A stretch of DNA of 64,000 bases from a virus. The DNA lies in the IMG/VR virus record IMGVR_UViG_3300032931_001151, positions 62,001-126,000 of that record. One strand, written 5' to 3'. Positions 33,687-43,490 of the stretch are shown in pieces (position 1 is the first letter of the stretch; each line of letters opens with the position of its first letter). The notes under the pieces are model-generated. The model saw nothing but the letters and a program-made list of their open reading frames with translations, made no database searches and was not told the origin of the DNA. The position numbers and the translations under genes are program-made.

Positions 33687-36600
33687 TTAAACATCGTTGA
33701 AAGTGACATAGAGATTAGACGGAGTAGCATAAATATCTTCTATTTCTCTACTTGTCCACAATAGATATTTATAGATGTGATCTGTATTAAAGTAGTTATC
33801 TTTAACGTAAACATTTTGGATATTTGTAAAATTCTCGTCTATTATTGATAGAGTTAACACATTATTTGAATTAAACTTTATAACTATTTTATTATTTGAT
33901 ATGTATATATTTTCAACATTTTCATATCGTTTTATTACAAATTTATTTGGCATTTTGTGGAATAGGTCTGTTCCATATTGTACTATTACTCCACCATTTA
34001 TAGTCTTCCCAATCATTTCAACTATCCCATTAGTTGTATAGTTATTCTCTATTTCCAATATTATACTATTTAAATCCACCAATTCGTTAGCTGTAGTAAA
34101 CGTCTTATCATCTTGAATTAATGCTGTATATGTTACATTTTTCACATAAGTATATGGATTAAATAACTTTATACCGGCATATAATCCTAACGGTCTTATA
34201 TTTGCCGCCCAAGTTTCATTCCAATTATTAGTGTAGAATGTATCACCTGCTATAGATTGTAGGTTATTAGGATATGTTATTTTAAGATTTTCAAGGCCCG
34301 TCACTAGATATACTAATTGTTCAAATTCACCATTAAGATATCTATTAACATCATATTGATAATTTATATCAATATCATACTTTATAACCATTCTATCATC
34401 GTCTTTTTCTTCATTGAATATAATTCTAATAAACTTTGAATCAACTAATACTTTTAATTTATACCAAGTATTAGTTGATATATTATTTGAATTATAATTC
34501 CCAAATCCAGCTAAGAATGTCTTATCCATAGTATTAGTTGCAGGATTATATTTAGCAACACCCAATGCTACATCAAAATTATAGGTTCCTATTCCTACAA
34601 AGTAATAGGAAGATAATATGTATGTATTAGTTTTAGGATTAAAATCGGTTTCAGTTTTAATTATGTATTCGAAATGCTTGCCGTTATATCCTTTTAACGA
34701 ATTTAAAGCATCATCAAACCATACTAATGTTTCTAATTGGAACGAATCGTGTTGTTCGTCAATTAAAGATAGTGTTGGAGTATATCCACCATTAGAATCT
34801 TTTGAAATAGACGTTGAGTTATTATAAGATACACCACTTAATAACGGGTCATATTTATTAATTGTATTTCCTTGAGTACTATGTAAAACGTGAATTCCAT
34901 TAAAATTGGTTATTTTTAATAAAGGATCGGTGCCGGAAGTAAACAGAACCTCACTTGGATTTCTAATGACCAATTCAAGAATATCTTTATAATTGTTTTC
35001 TTGATAGTTAATCCAATCTATTTCACGAGTAGAATAGAAATCGTCAACTAATATTACTTTATTTACACTATCACTAAAAATATCATCAAATGATACACTC
35101 ATATTCATACTACCAGATTCTAATACATTGTAGATATTATCGTTACTAAGTGTTAATGTATTATTTGATATAGTATATAAATTTAATGGAATCACATAAT
35201 TTGAAACTTTTATGCTTTCAACGTCTTCAGTCCAATTTACTAATCTATATAAAGCATTAGGAATATTAAAGTAATAAGAATTATATCCTTGTGGATACAT
35301 AGTGACGGAATCAATAACTTTCCAATCTAAATCTCCAGCATTATAATTTATAACTATTTTAGCACTATTTGCCGGAGCATATTTACTTACAAACCCAAAA
35401 TCATTATATAATTTGTAAGCAGAGGATGGTATAAGTTCAGCTATATATTCAATATTAACAAATTGCATGAATCTATCATTCCAATCTTGTATAGTCCATC
35501 CCGAAGTAACTTGAGATATATCTATAGAATTGAAATTAGCATTAGTAGAATTCATAATTAAATATGACATTAATCCATACGGTGTTAATGAAACTGAAGG
35601 AGAATTAACATCCCCATTAGTACCTTTTATGTAATTACCCCATTGAATTACATTATCCGATGGCAATTCACTTTCTGGATACCAAGAAATTGGAACGTAA
35701 AAATCAATACAATCTGCCACCGGAGCTGGCATACTATTTAAGTATTTTGAAGATTTTCCACCAACAGTTACAAGTTGACTTGCTTCTAATGCGGATAGTG
35801 GTCTTGCGGGTTTTACACTACCGTCAACCAACGACGCATTTCCTAACAATAATTCGTCAAATCCGCTCCAACTCATTTTAAACTTGACTTTGGCATAGTA
35901 AGTTGTATATGGGGTTATAGGACCATCTTTTATTTTTATTCTTAAAGAGTTTACTTGAGAATTAGAATTTACCTTCGTCCCATAAAAATACTTATCCGAC
36001 GAAGAATCATAGTTTAATCCCGTAGCAACATCAAATTTTGAGTCCAACTTGAGAACATCAAAGTCTCTCTTTCTCCACAATTCTTTTGGAATCCACCAAA
36101 GATATGAATCAAAAGAAACATTCGATTTATCTAATCCATCAAGCATTTTTCTAAAGTCATAATTCATCATATATTTAGTAGATATGCCTTCGCTAACTAC
36201 TTCATAGTCATTTAGATTTGTGGCTAATTGTAATTCAGCACTCCAATAGTATCTGCATTTTAGAGATTTTGAGTCATCTTCATACGGATTTAAAGAAGGC
36301 AATACTAATATGCTATCTTGCTCCTTATAAGTCATAACATCTCTTGGGATTCTTGTATAAACACTATCTAATATTATAGAAGTTGCACCACTATTGTTTA
36401 TGTCGTGCATATATTCGGTGCCGAGAGAATAATTTTGAATTTCGGAATTCAACGCACCCAAAGGCACAAACATTTTAACTATTACCGTATTTTGATCATC
36501 GGCAAATACTTCAAGGTTTTTATTTAACTCTGGTCTAAATTTTATAGCTTCTATTGGTAATTGTAAAATAAATAATCCATACAACTGAATTGATTCCGTT

Positions 36601-39422
36601 CCACCCGCCGATACTCTTGATATTATATTTGATATATCCGAGCAATTTCTAAATCTAACACCCACAACCCTTTGATTGTTTGCGTTATTTACGACTATAG
36701 GATAGAATAAAATATTATTATATGCAGTTCCATCTTGATTAACTTCTATTCCACACATTGAATCATTAGAAAATATAGTGGAATTTGGACAAACCTCTTC
36801 AAATAACCCCAAAACTCTATTTTGATTATTTGATAGTTTATACTGTTGTATTTTATCATTTGCTTGGAATTCGCTACTCAATAAAGTCGTCTTTATGTCC
36901 CTATTGTCAATTCTCGTGACTGAGGAAAAAGCATCAAATGGTTCGGTTTTATATAAACCCAAAGTAGTAGAAACGTTATATACGAAATAACCCGGAGTGT
37001 CTATAATATTTGGAGCATCTACGGTTCCAAAATCATGATTTGAAGTAGTTTCTCCAAAATAATTCAAGTAGAAATCTCTATCGTATACTCGACTTTCAAT
37101 AGCAAACCACGACGGTTGACTTCCAAATGGAACTATTATCTTATTCATAACATCTTGTTCATTAACGAAATTGGTCTTAATCCAATCGCCGTCAAATGAT
37201 ACGGTATATCTACTTGCCAATTCTTCTGTTACCGGAGAATTATCAAAATATAAATGTTTGAATGCCGAAGTTTCGTTTGATTGTAGAGCATATGTTTTTA
37301 CATTAGGATCAAACGTTTCACTTAGCGTAATGCTAAAAGTATCATTTTTATGTTGATCAAACGAGTTAAACGATAATAATTTACTATTTTGCCATTCTAG
37401 ATACTTTGGTTTTAGATCTAACTCTTTTTGTGTATCATTATACAATGTATCTTCGAGATCAAGATTGTTCAAATAAATTTCAAATATTTCCACTATGCTA
37501 TTTTTAACACCTACTCCATAAAATCCACTTGATAAGAGTGCTTTATATTGATATGATGGGATTATTTGTCCCGTACTATCAATAGATAATATGTTTGAAT
37601 CGGACACGTTTATATCAACATTTTCAAATAGTGGAACCCAGGTTGATAGGGTTTGACCAAACGGAACTTCACCCTCGTTAGATTCAATTTTTTGTGTTAT
37701 AGTGTCATACTCTAATGCTTCTCTATAATAGGCTGAAACCAATGAATCTACAATAGACAATTTCAATTCATAAAATGTATTGAACTTAAAAGCTTTAACA
37801 TCATCATCATTTTCTATTATAAGTTTAGAAAATATAGGATTGGTAGAGTCGGACTGATTCAAATTTATTTGTTGGGTTACTATTTCCCCATTAGCAGAAT
37901 TCAAAATAACTTTTGATAAAGAGATGGTCGAATTCTTGGCATTTAGCGATAATCTATAATATTCGTTGAAATTATAATAACTTGAATCGTCGGTTTTTTC
38001 TCCCCTAAAAGTCAAAAATATTTCATTATCCGGTATTTTAAAATTATTATCTTCATAAGTTGATGGAATTGATAGATATTTAAATCTAACAGTATAGTCC
38101 ATATTCTTAACAATAGCATCAGTCGTAGCAACGAGAGAATCTATGGACTCATTTGATGTTGTTTCGTAATTAATAGATATCTTATCGCCATCCGTGAGAT
38201 AACTAGTTTTTATTTTTAACAAGTAAGGATATACCGATCTCGTTTCAGTGTCAGCATTAGGAATTATGTCATAATAATCCGATGTTATTTCTTCCGAGAC
38301 AATCATGTTACCATTATTTAGTCTAATATCTTTGAATATAGGAGTGCTATGATATATTCTAAAATAAGCATATTCATCTGGATCCATATCATCATCGTCA
38401 CTATCTAAAGTATCAGTCGGAAAATCTAATTTTTGAACTGTATGATAATTGTCTAGAGTAAAAGAATTAAACTCTTTTACTAAATGACCCACGTCGTTAT
38501 TGTTTCCTATTACGAGTAAATCTTCCCATTTTAATCCAAATTTATTATCTGTGAAGTTATCATAGCCGACAAAATTATCATCTATTATACCTTTTGGTAT
38601 TAATCCCCAATATTGGGTCCACAAGTCCATTGATTTGGCATCAATTGAAAATAGCGATAAGAATTGTTTTATTTGGTTTGGCGTACCACCCGTCTTGAAT
38701 ATATCAACGCTTAATAGCAAGAACTGTCTAAATGCATTTATTTCCGATGTAGTTGCAACATTATTATTTATTTTTTGAAATATATCATATTGCTCAAAAG
38801 TGTCATCATTGGCATTTCCACCTATTTTTCTCGCATAATCTACATTATGTCCTAATGTAAGGGCCAAATAATTAAAATATTTAGGATCTACTTTTTCAAT
38901 ATCAATTAGATTATATATTCCTTGTATGTCACTATAGATACTATCAAAAAACTTTGATGCTGAATTAATAAGATCTACGTTTGCTTGATTGTTTGCTCCA
39001 TACTCCCACATTGGGTTATTTTTGACAATCATTTTATAGAAAAACGAATTTACATCAACATTTTGTATGTATGTATACGTAAATTGGAAAGGTATTCCAT
39101 TATAGAACTGTTGTTCCGATGTAATAGTTATAGATATGGTATAAGTACCGGATGTTTTAAAACAATGAGTTATTGATTGGGTTGAATAAAAATAACCATC
39201 TTGAGTACTCCAACTATACTTTGTTGCCTCATTAATAGAATAATTGTAGTATATTGGTATTATGTCTTCTTTATTGACATTGCCAACTATTTGCATGGCA
39301 TTAGAAGTGATTTGACTTGACAATATTGGACCAGGAGTAAATTCGGCATTAAAATACAACTTATCGTTTGCGTAATTCGCCGTTCCGCCATTGCCATTAG
39401 TTATTGTTACATCAAAAGCCAT
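33687..39422 (-). CDS. baseplate protein with P2 gpI-like domain, 1911 aa
   Basis: Residues about 60-125 look like a PKD-type Ig domain (KYSWSTQDGYFYSTQSITHC followed by FKTSGTYTISITI). Residues about 140-290 carry the tail-protein-I (P2 gpI) pattern: VDPKYFNYLALTLGHNVDYA, then FRQFLLLSVDIFKTGGTPNQ with IKQFLSLFSID. GpI-family proteins are baseplate wedge components that join the fibres to gp6/J. The remaining 1600 residues are beta-rich, with a LamG-like stretch near 1600-1720 (FQLETLVWFDD, YIIKTET, WYKLKVLVDSKFIRIIF). It lies directly after the gp6/J gene, as gpI follows gpJ in P2. It is far longer than P2 gpI, so it is probably a wedge protein fused to adhesive domains. Confidence 0.65.
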   Translation of the reverse strand: MAFDVTITNGNGGTANYANDKLYFNAEFTPGPILSSQITSNAMQIVGNVNKEDIIPIYYNYSINEATKYSWSTQDGYFYSTQSITHCFKTSGTYTISITITSEQQFYNGIPFQFTYTYIQNVDVNSFFYKMIVKNNPMWEYGANNQANVDLINSASKFFDSIYSDIQGIYNLIDIEKVDPKYFNYLALTLGHNVDYARKIGGNANDDTFEQYDIFQKINNNVATTSEINAFRQFLLLSVDIFKTGGTPNQIKQFLSLFSIDAKSMDLWTQYWGLIPKGIIDDNFVGYDNFTDNKFGLKWEDLLVIGNNNDVGHLVKEFNSFTLDNYHTVQKLDFPTDTLDSDDDDMDPDEYAYFRIYHSTPIFKDIRLNNGNMIVSEEITSDYYDIIPNADTETRSVYPYLLKIKTSYLTDGDKISINYETTSNESIDSLVATTDAIVKNMDYTVRFKYLSIPSTYEDNNFKIPDNEIFLTFRGEKTDDSSYYNFNEYYRLSLNAKNSTISLSKVILNSANGEIVTQQINLNQSDSTNPIFSKLIIENDDDVKAFKFNTFYELKLSIVDSLVSAYYREALEYDTITQKIESNEGEVPFGQTLSTWVPLFENVDINVSDSNILSIDSTGQIIPSYQYKALLSSGFYGVGVKNSIVEIFEIYLNNLDLEDTLYNDTQKELDLKPKYLEWQNSKLLSFNSFDQHKNDTFSITLSETFDPNVKTYALQSNETSAFKHLYFDNSPVTEELASRYTVSFDGDWIKTNFVNEQDVMNKIIVPFGSQPSWFAIESRVYDRDFYLNYFGETTSNHDFGTVDAPNIIDTPGYFVYNVSTTLGLYKTEPFDAFSSVTRIDNRDIKTTLLSSEFQANDKIQQYKLSNNQNRVLGLFEEVCPNSTIFSNDSMCGIEVNQDGTAYNNILFYPIVVNNANNQRVVGVRFRNCSDISNIISRVSAGGTESIQLYGLFILQLPIEAIKFRPELNKNLEVFADDQNTVIVKMFVPLGALNSEIQNYSLGTEYMHDINNSGATSIILDSVYTRIPRDVMTYKEQDSILVLPSLNPYEDDSKSLKCRYYWSAELQLATNLNDYEVVSEGISTKYMMNYDFRKMLDGLDKSNVSFDSYLWWIPKELWRKRDFDVLKLDSKFDVATGLNYDSSSDKYFYGTKVNSNSQVNSLRIKIKDGPITPYTTYYAKVKFKMSWSGFDELLLGNASLVDGSVKPARPLSALEASQLVTVGGKSSKYLNSMPAPVADCIDFYVPISWYPESELPSDNVIQWGNYIKGTNGDVNSPSVSLTPYGLMSYLIMNSTNANFNSIDISQVTSGWTIQDWNDRFMQFVNIEYIAELIPSSAYKLYNDFGFVSKYAPANSAKIVINYNAGDLDWKVIDSVTMYPQGYNSYYFNIPNALYRLVNWTEDVESIKVSNYVIPLNLYTISNNTLTLSNDNIYNVLESGSMNMSVSFDDIFSDSVNKVILVDDFYSTREIDWINYQENNYKDILELVIRNPSEVLFTSGTDPLLKITNFNGIHVLHSTQGNTINKYDPLLSGVSYNNSTSISKDSNGGYTPTLSLIDEQHDSFQLETLVWFDDALNSLKGYNGKHFEYIIKTETDFNPKTNTYILSSYYFVGIGTYNFDVALGVAKYNPATNTMDKTFLAGFGNYNSNNISTNTWYKLKVLVDSKFIRIIFNEEKDDDRMVIKYDIDINYQYDVNRYLNGEFEQLVYLVTGLENLKITYPNNLQSIAGDTFYTNNWNETWAANIRPLGLYAGIKLFNPYTYVKNVTYTALIQDDKTFTTANELVDLNSIILEIENNYTTNGIVEMIGKTINGGVIVQYGTDLFHKMPNKFVIKRYENVENIYISNNKIVIKFNSNNVLTLSIIDENFTNIQNVYVKDNYFNTDHIYKYLLWTSREIEDIYATPSNLYVTFNDV

Positions 39423-39431
39423 TGCGTTTCC

Positions 39432-42400
39432 TTATTGTTCTAGTTCTAGTATTATATTTCCAAGTTGAGGAAATTCGTATGGTCCTAATATGATTTTCAA
39501 ACTATAGTCCCAACTCGTTGTCCCGTTAGTATTTAGTGAACTAAATAGTGGTTGGAATATTCTAACAAGTGATGGATCTTTTGTAACTAATTCCATTAGT
39601 TTATTTCTTCTAGCTATATCGGTTTGTTCTTGTGTAGAATATATAGTATTTATAGATGCAACATAATCGGATGGAGTAAGCTTATTGTCGGGATTCTTAT
39701 TTAACATTACTTCAAACGAATCCACCGCATCAATAGCACTTATTAAATTTCCAATATATGAGTTCTCTATAGTTTCACCTAGATTGTGATTAGTATAGTT
39801 GAAATAATCTCCTATAGATTGTTTTATTTGTGATTCAATAATATCCGGATTTCCATAACTTTTTGCTTTATATCTAACAAGAACATCAATTGGAACCCAA
39901 GTTGCGGGAATTACGACGTGCTTTTTCCCAATAACTTTGACTGGATCACTATCAAGAGTATTAACTATTAAATCGTTTAAATTCTTACTGATAGTATTAG
40001 TGCCATCTTTGTTCAATATAATGACGAACACATAATTAAAGAAATAATTAGAATTTTCGGTTGAACTTATTAATCCTGCAGATTTAGCTTCTTCGTAATC
40101 CAAAACTTTTGCTCTTACTACGTAATCATTAAATACTTGTTCAACATAATTTAGCGTATCGTTAACCGAAACGTTTCTACCTTGACTCGTAAAGTAGTTT
40201 GTTGCATTTCTTCTTAACTCGTCAACCGTTTCTACATTATTTCCGCCAAATGCATTTTGATTTTGAATAATAGTCAAGTCGGTCGTTTGTAGTTTTGTTC
40301 CCTCAGAATCTACTAATCTTGTTTCAGGTGAAGACCCATTAAAATATTGTTGAGTCTTTAATCCCAACAATTCAACGAAATTATCTTCAAATTTAATATC
40401 TGTTTGGTCGTTTCCTAAAATATATTGCGAAACAATTATTTGATCGTTGAGAGTTGATTTATTGATATTGCCATCATTTCCAACAGAATTTAATCCAATA
40501 ATAAAAGTTTCTTTATCTAATGGCGAGGATCCATAGTTAACACCATCCCCAAAATCAATAGTAATTAATTGATCGGGGTTTGCTCTAACGAAAAATACTT
40601 GTTGCCCAACTGCTATATCCGAATTAAACCCAGTCCCCGAGCGTTTCCACTCATCCCATGTCCCAGAATCGTTTTTAACGAAAACTCTTAAGCTATTAAT
40701 AGATATATTTGAGTTATTAACTATATATCTAACATCATTGTCCGACAATCTTGATGGATCTATAGATATATTTAATCCATTATTGTTTGTATCTATGTTA
40801 GTACTTTTATCAATATATGTAAATGTAATTTGTCCTTGTAATAAATTATTAATGGCAAAAGTTTCGGGGACGTTCGTGAATCTTAAACCGGGTATAGTAG
40901 CAGCACTTGAGGTGCTTCCAGAAAAATCTATTTCGCCATGGCGTTGGAATGCGTATCCAGTACTACTATCAACATACCAATTTATAGTAACCACTTGATC
41001 TGTTATACCTGGCTCAATATTAATAGTAAACCCACTTGAACTCTTATTAGTATAATAGGTAACTAAATTAGCATCTGGAACTAGTTGTATAGCATAATTT
41101 GTATCGGTAATAGGAGTCTTGAGTTGTATGGCACCACTCGTTTCTCCTGGACGCAATACTATAGTTCCAATTTGTCTATATCCGCTTTCTGGTTCCGATG
41201 GAATGGTATCATTTTGGAAGAAATTGAAAATACTCCAACTTATCTTACCCGAAAAAGATTTTTCGGTTTTTACAGAGAACCCAGTTGTTCCAGCATTCTC
41301 ATACCATACTTGAATGTTATCATTAGGAGTTAATTGAACCATATAATTAGAAGTTAGACCATCTTGACTTATTCCTAATGGCATAGGTGTGTCAAATACT
41401 ACATCTTTTTGTTTAACATTCTCTTGAACTATTCTAGTAGCCGACCAACCAATAGTTCCAGCAAATTGTGTATTTGGTTCAACATATATAGTAAATCCGC
41501 TCTCATCCGAATTAGAATACCAAGTTCTAACATTATCTGAAGGAGTTAATTGAATGCTATATTCAACTTTAACTTCATTAGGATTTAACACGAAAGCACT
41601 ATTAAAATACACTTTTTGCGATGTTACTCCACTTCCAAATGTAACTTGGCCAGCTTTTTGTTCAGACGTTTGTATTGGCTCAGGTTCAACAACTTGGAAA
41701 TTTCCAAATTTTGTACTATTTGAAGTTGCTAATGCTGACGTTGAGGTTGTTGAATCTATGAAATTTGTAGTAATAGTAGCAATAGTAACTTGATTAGATA
41801 AAGGAGCATTAGCCGTTACTTCTAATCTAGCACCATAGTTGTTTATTGAATCGGTTTCATCTGCAATGACCAAATTAATATTATATGTAGGAACGTCGGA
41901 GCTAAAGAAGTTCTTGTCAAATTGTTGACTTGAAATAGTCCCGCTACTAAAAGTATAAAATACACCATTAATCAACACGGTTAATGGAGATTGAGATCCA
42001 TCTTTATTAACTACCAAATTTATTTGCTTTATAGCATTTGGAACATCTTGAAAATAAGAGAATTCAAGCTTAGTGCTATCTAAATTCTGTAGCCCTAAAA
42101 CTCCAGTAAAAAATCTATTAATTGTGCCATCTTCATAGAATTTTAATGAATAATTCATATTAGTATTGTCGGTTGGTTGAAGAATAATTGCTACTAATAT
42201 ATCATTTGCTTTTTCACCTAGGGTAGTCTTATCTTCCGCTATACTAATATATGGTGATGATGTATTCTTATCCCAATTGAATATTAAGTAATACGGAGTA
42301 TTAGGCACCATCGTCTTACTATACGCTATCGTTGGGATAGTTTGGATGAATGGTTGCCCAACCGAATTTGGATTACTTGGGTCAAATAATGGATAATTAG

Positions 42401-43046
42401 TAGTATCAAAACCTCTATAATTATTACTATCTGGTAAATTAATAATACTTAATGGCTTTTGAAGTGATAAAGGTAAACCTAATCCCGTAGGATTAATTGT
42501 TATATTACCTAATGAATCCGAGAAGAAACTTGCGGGAGCCTCAAATGGCAAGGCATAATTATTATAACTAATATCTGTTATATCTATTGGGGAAATACCA
42601 AACGCTTTAACTAATTGAACATGAGATGTTGTATTCGTGAAATTAAAATTAGTATTTGACGTAGTTGGTTTAGTTGAAGGGAATATTGAATATGCTGGAA
42701 TTTCAATATACTTTCCAGCTTTACCGTAAACGTATGACGGAGTTAGTGCTCCTAATACGTTCAATGATGCTGAAGTTACACCACGAGCGTCATATCTAAG
42801 CATTTGGGCTATCTTATTGAGATTCTTATATCTCTTGGCAGTCGGTAAGAATACTTCGTTAGCCGCCGAATTTATATAATACCCATTTAGCGATCCAATC
42901 CAAGCCCATATAGTTACTAATGTATTAATATTAGATTGAGTTAGATCGGCATCTTTATATGTTTGGGTTTGTTGTAAATAAGTAATTATGTCACTTTTTA
43001 GAGCGTCTATATCATAACTAGTATAATCAATTGTCGTTTTCTGCAT
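39432..43046 (-). CDS. baseplate wedge protein, gp6/J family, 1204 aa
   Basis: The N-terminus (LKSDIITYLQQTQTYKDADL, then INTLVTIWAWIGSLNGYYIN and FLPTAKRYKNLNKIAQML) and the C-terminal part (VDELRRNATNYFTSQGRNVS near 940, VNDTLNYVEQ, and IESQIKQSIGDYF near 1110) match T4 gp6/P2 J baseplate proteins, which form the ring holding the wedges. T4 gp6 is 660 aa; the extra length includes three tandem copies of the recurrent beta domain between about 469 and 700 (NVRTWYSNSDESGFTI, NIQVWYENAGTTGFSV, NLVTYYTNKSSSGFTI). It follows gp25 closely, the usual order. Confidence 0.82.
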   Translation of the reverse strand: MQKTTIDYTSYDIDALKSDIITYLQQTQTYKDADLTQSNINTLVTIWAWIGSLNGYYINSAANEVFLPTAKRYKNLNKIAQMLRYDARGVTSASLNVLGALTPSYVYGKAGKYIEIPAYSIFPSTKPTTSNTNFNFTNTTSHVQLVKAFGISPIDITDISYNNYALPFEAPASFFSDSLGNITINPTGLGLPLSLQKPLSIINLPDSNNYRGFDTTNYPLFDPSNPNSVGQPFIQTIPTIAYSKTMVPNTPYYLIFNWDKNTSSPYISIAEDKTTLGEKANDILVAIILQPTDNTNMNYSLKFYEDGTINRFFTGVLGLQNLDSTKLEFSYFQDVPNAIKQINLVVNKDGSQSPLTVLINGVFYTFSSGTISSQQFDKNFFSSDVPTYNINLVIADETDSINNYGARLEVTANAPLSNQVTIATITTNFIDSTTSTSALATSNSTKFGNFQVVEPEPIQTSEQKAGQVTFGSGVTSQKVYFNSAFVLNPNEVKVEYSIQLTPSDNVRTWYSNSDESGFTIYVEPNTQFAGTIGWSATRIVQENVKQKDVVFDTPMPLGISQDGLTSNYMVQLTPNDNIQVWYENAGTTGFSVKTEKSFSGKISWSIFNFFQNDTIPSEPESGYRQIGTIVLRPGETSGAIQLKTPITDTNYAIQLVPDANLVTYYTNKSSSGFTINIEPGITDQVVTINWYVDSSTGYAFQRHGEIDFSGSTSSAATIPGLRFTNVPETFAINNLLQGQITFTYIDKSTNIDTNNNGLNISIDPSRLSDNDVRYIVNNSNISINSLRVFVKNDSGTWDEWKRSGTGFNSDIAVGQQVFFVRANPDQLITIDFGDGVNYGSSPLDKETFIIGLNSVGNDGNINKSTLNDQIIVSQYILGNDQTDIKFEDNFVELLGLKTQQYFNGSSPETRLVDSEGTKLQTTDLTIIQNQNAFGGNNVETVDELRRNATNYFTSQGRNVSVNDTLNYVEQVFNDYVVRAKVLDYEEAKSAGLISSTENSNYFFNYVFVIILNKDGTNTISKNLNDLIVNTLDSDPVKVIGKKHVVIPATWVPIDVLVRYKAKSYGNPDIIESQIKQSIGDYFNYTNHNLGETIENSYIGNLISAIDAVDSFEVMLNKNPDNKLTPSDYVASINTIYSTQEQTDIARRNKLMELVTKDPSLVRIFQPLFSSLNTNGTTSWDYSLKIILGPYEFPQLGNIILELEQ

Positions 43047-43058
43047 TTTAGTGTACCC

Positions 43059-43448
43059 TTAAAGTTTCGCTATTACTATTTTTGCGGTGTCGTTTTCTTG
43101 TAACTCTTGAATAAAGTAATTAATTTCAATATCTATTTTATTATTATCCGAATCAACGTTAACCTTAACATAGTTAATTACAATTCTATTCTCATAGGTA
43201 TTTAGAGCATTCTTTATACTATTTTGAATACTTATTGATGTTTTATCATCTATTAATTCAAATAAGTAAGAAGTTGCCGTACAACCGAAGCCCGGATCAA
43301 AAAGCCTTGACCCTAAAGGAGTTAGAACAATTGTCTTAACGGCTTGTCTAATAGAATCTAAATTTATAACCTTACTCGCATCACCAAAATGATTTAATAT
43401 TGGATTAAATGCCAAATCGGAATAAATTTCAGGTTGGGTGGTTGCCAT
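43059..43448 (-). CDS. baseplate wedge protein gp25-like
   Basis: 129 residues, close to T4 gp25 (132). The conserved core is present: DSIRQAVKTIVLTPLGSRLF with DPGFGCTATSYLFE (family ..i..I..iL.T..GeR...P.fG...). Gp25 joins gp6 and gp53 in the wedge and primes sheath assembly. Its ribosome site AAAAGGA is within a small hairpin that also holds a TATAAATA box. Confidence 0.85.
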   Translation of the reverse strand: MATTQPEIYSDLAFNPILNHFGDASKVINLDSIRQAVKTIVLTPLGSRLFDPGFGCTATSYLFELIDDKTSISIQNSIKNALNTYENRIVINYVKVNVDSDNNKIDIEINYFIQELQENDTAKIVIAKL

Positions 43449-43460
43449 ACAATAATAGAA

Positions 43461-43487
43461 TCCTTTTTGTTTATTTATATAAAAGGA
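43461..43487 (-). promoter_or_regulatory. late-type promoter box inside a hairpin before gp25
   Basis: Plus-strand TCCTTTT (43461-43467) and AAAAGGA (43481-43487) form a 7-bp inverted repeat with a 13-base loop. Read on the - strand, the loop contains TATAAATA (43479 to 43472), the T4 late-promoter octamer, and the 3' arm contains AAAAGGA, the gp25 ribosome site. The stem is short, so this is the weakest of the clear-arm cases. Confidence 0.45.
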
Positions 43488-43490
43488 ATA

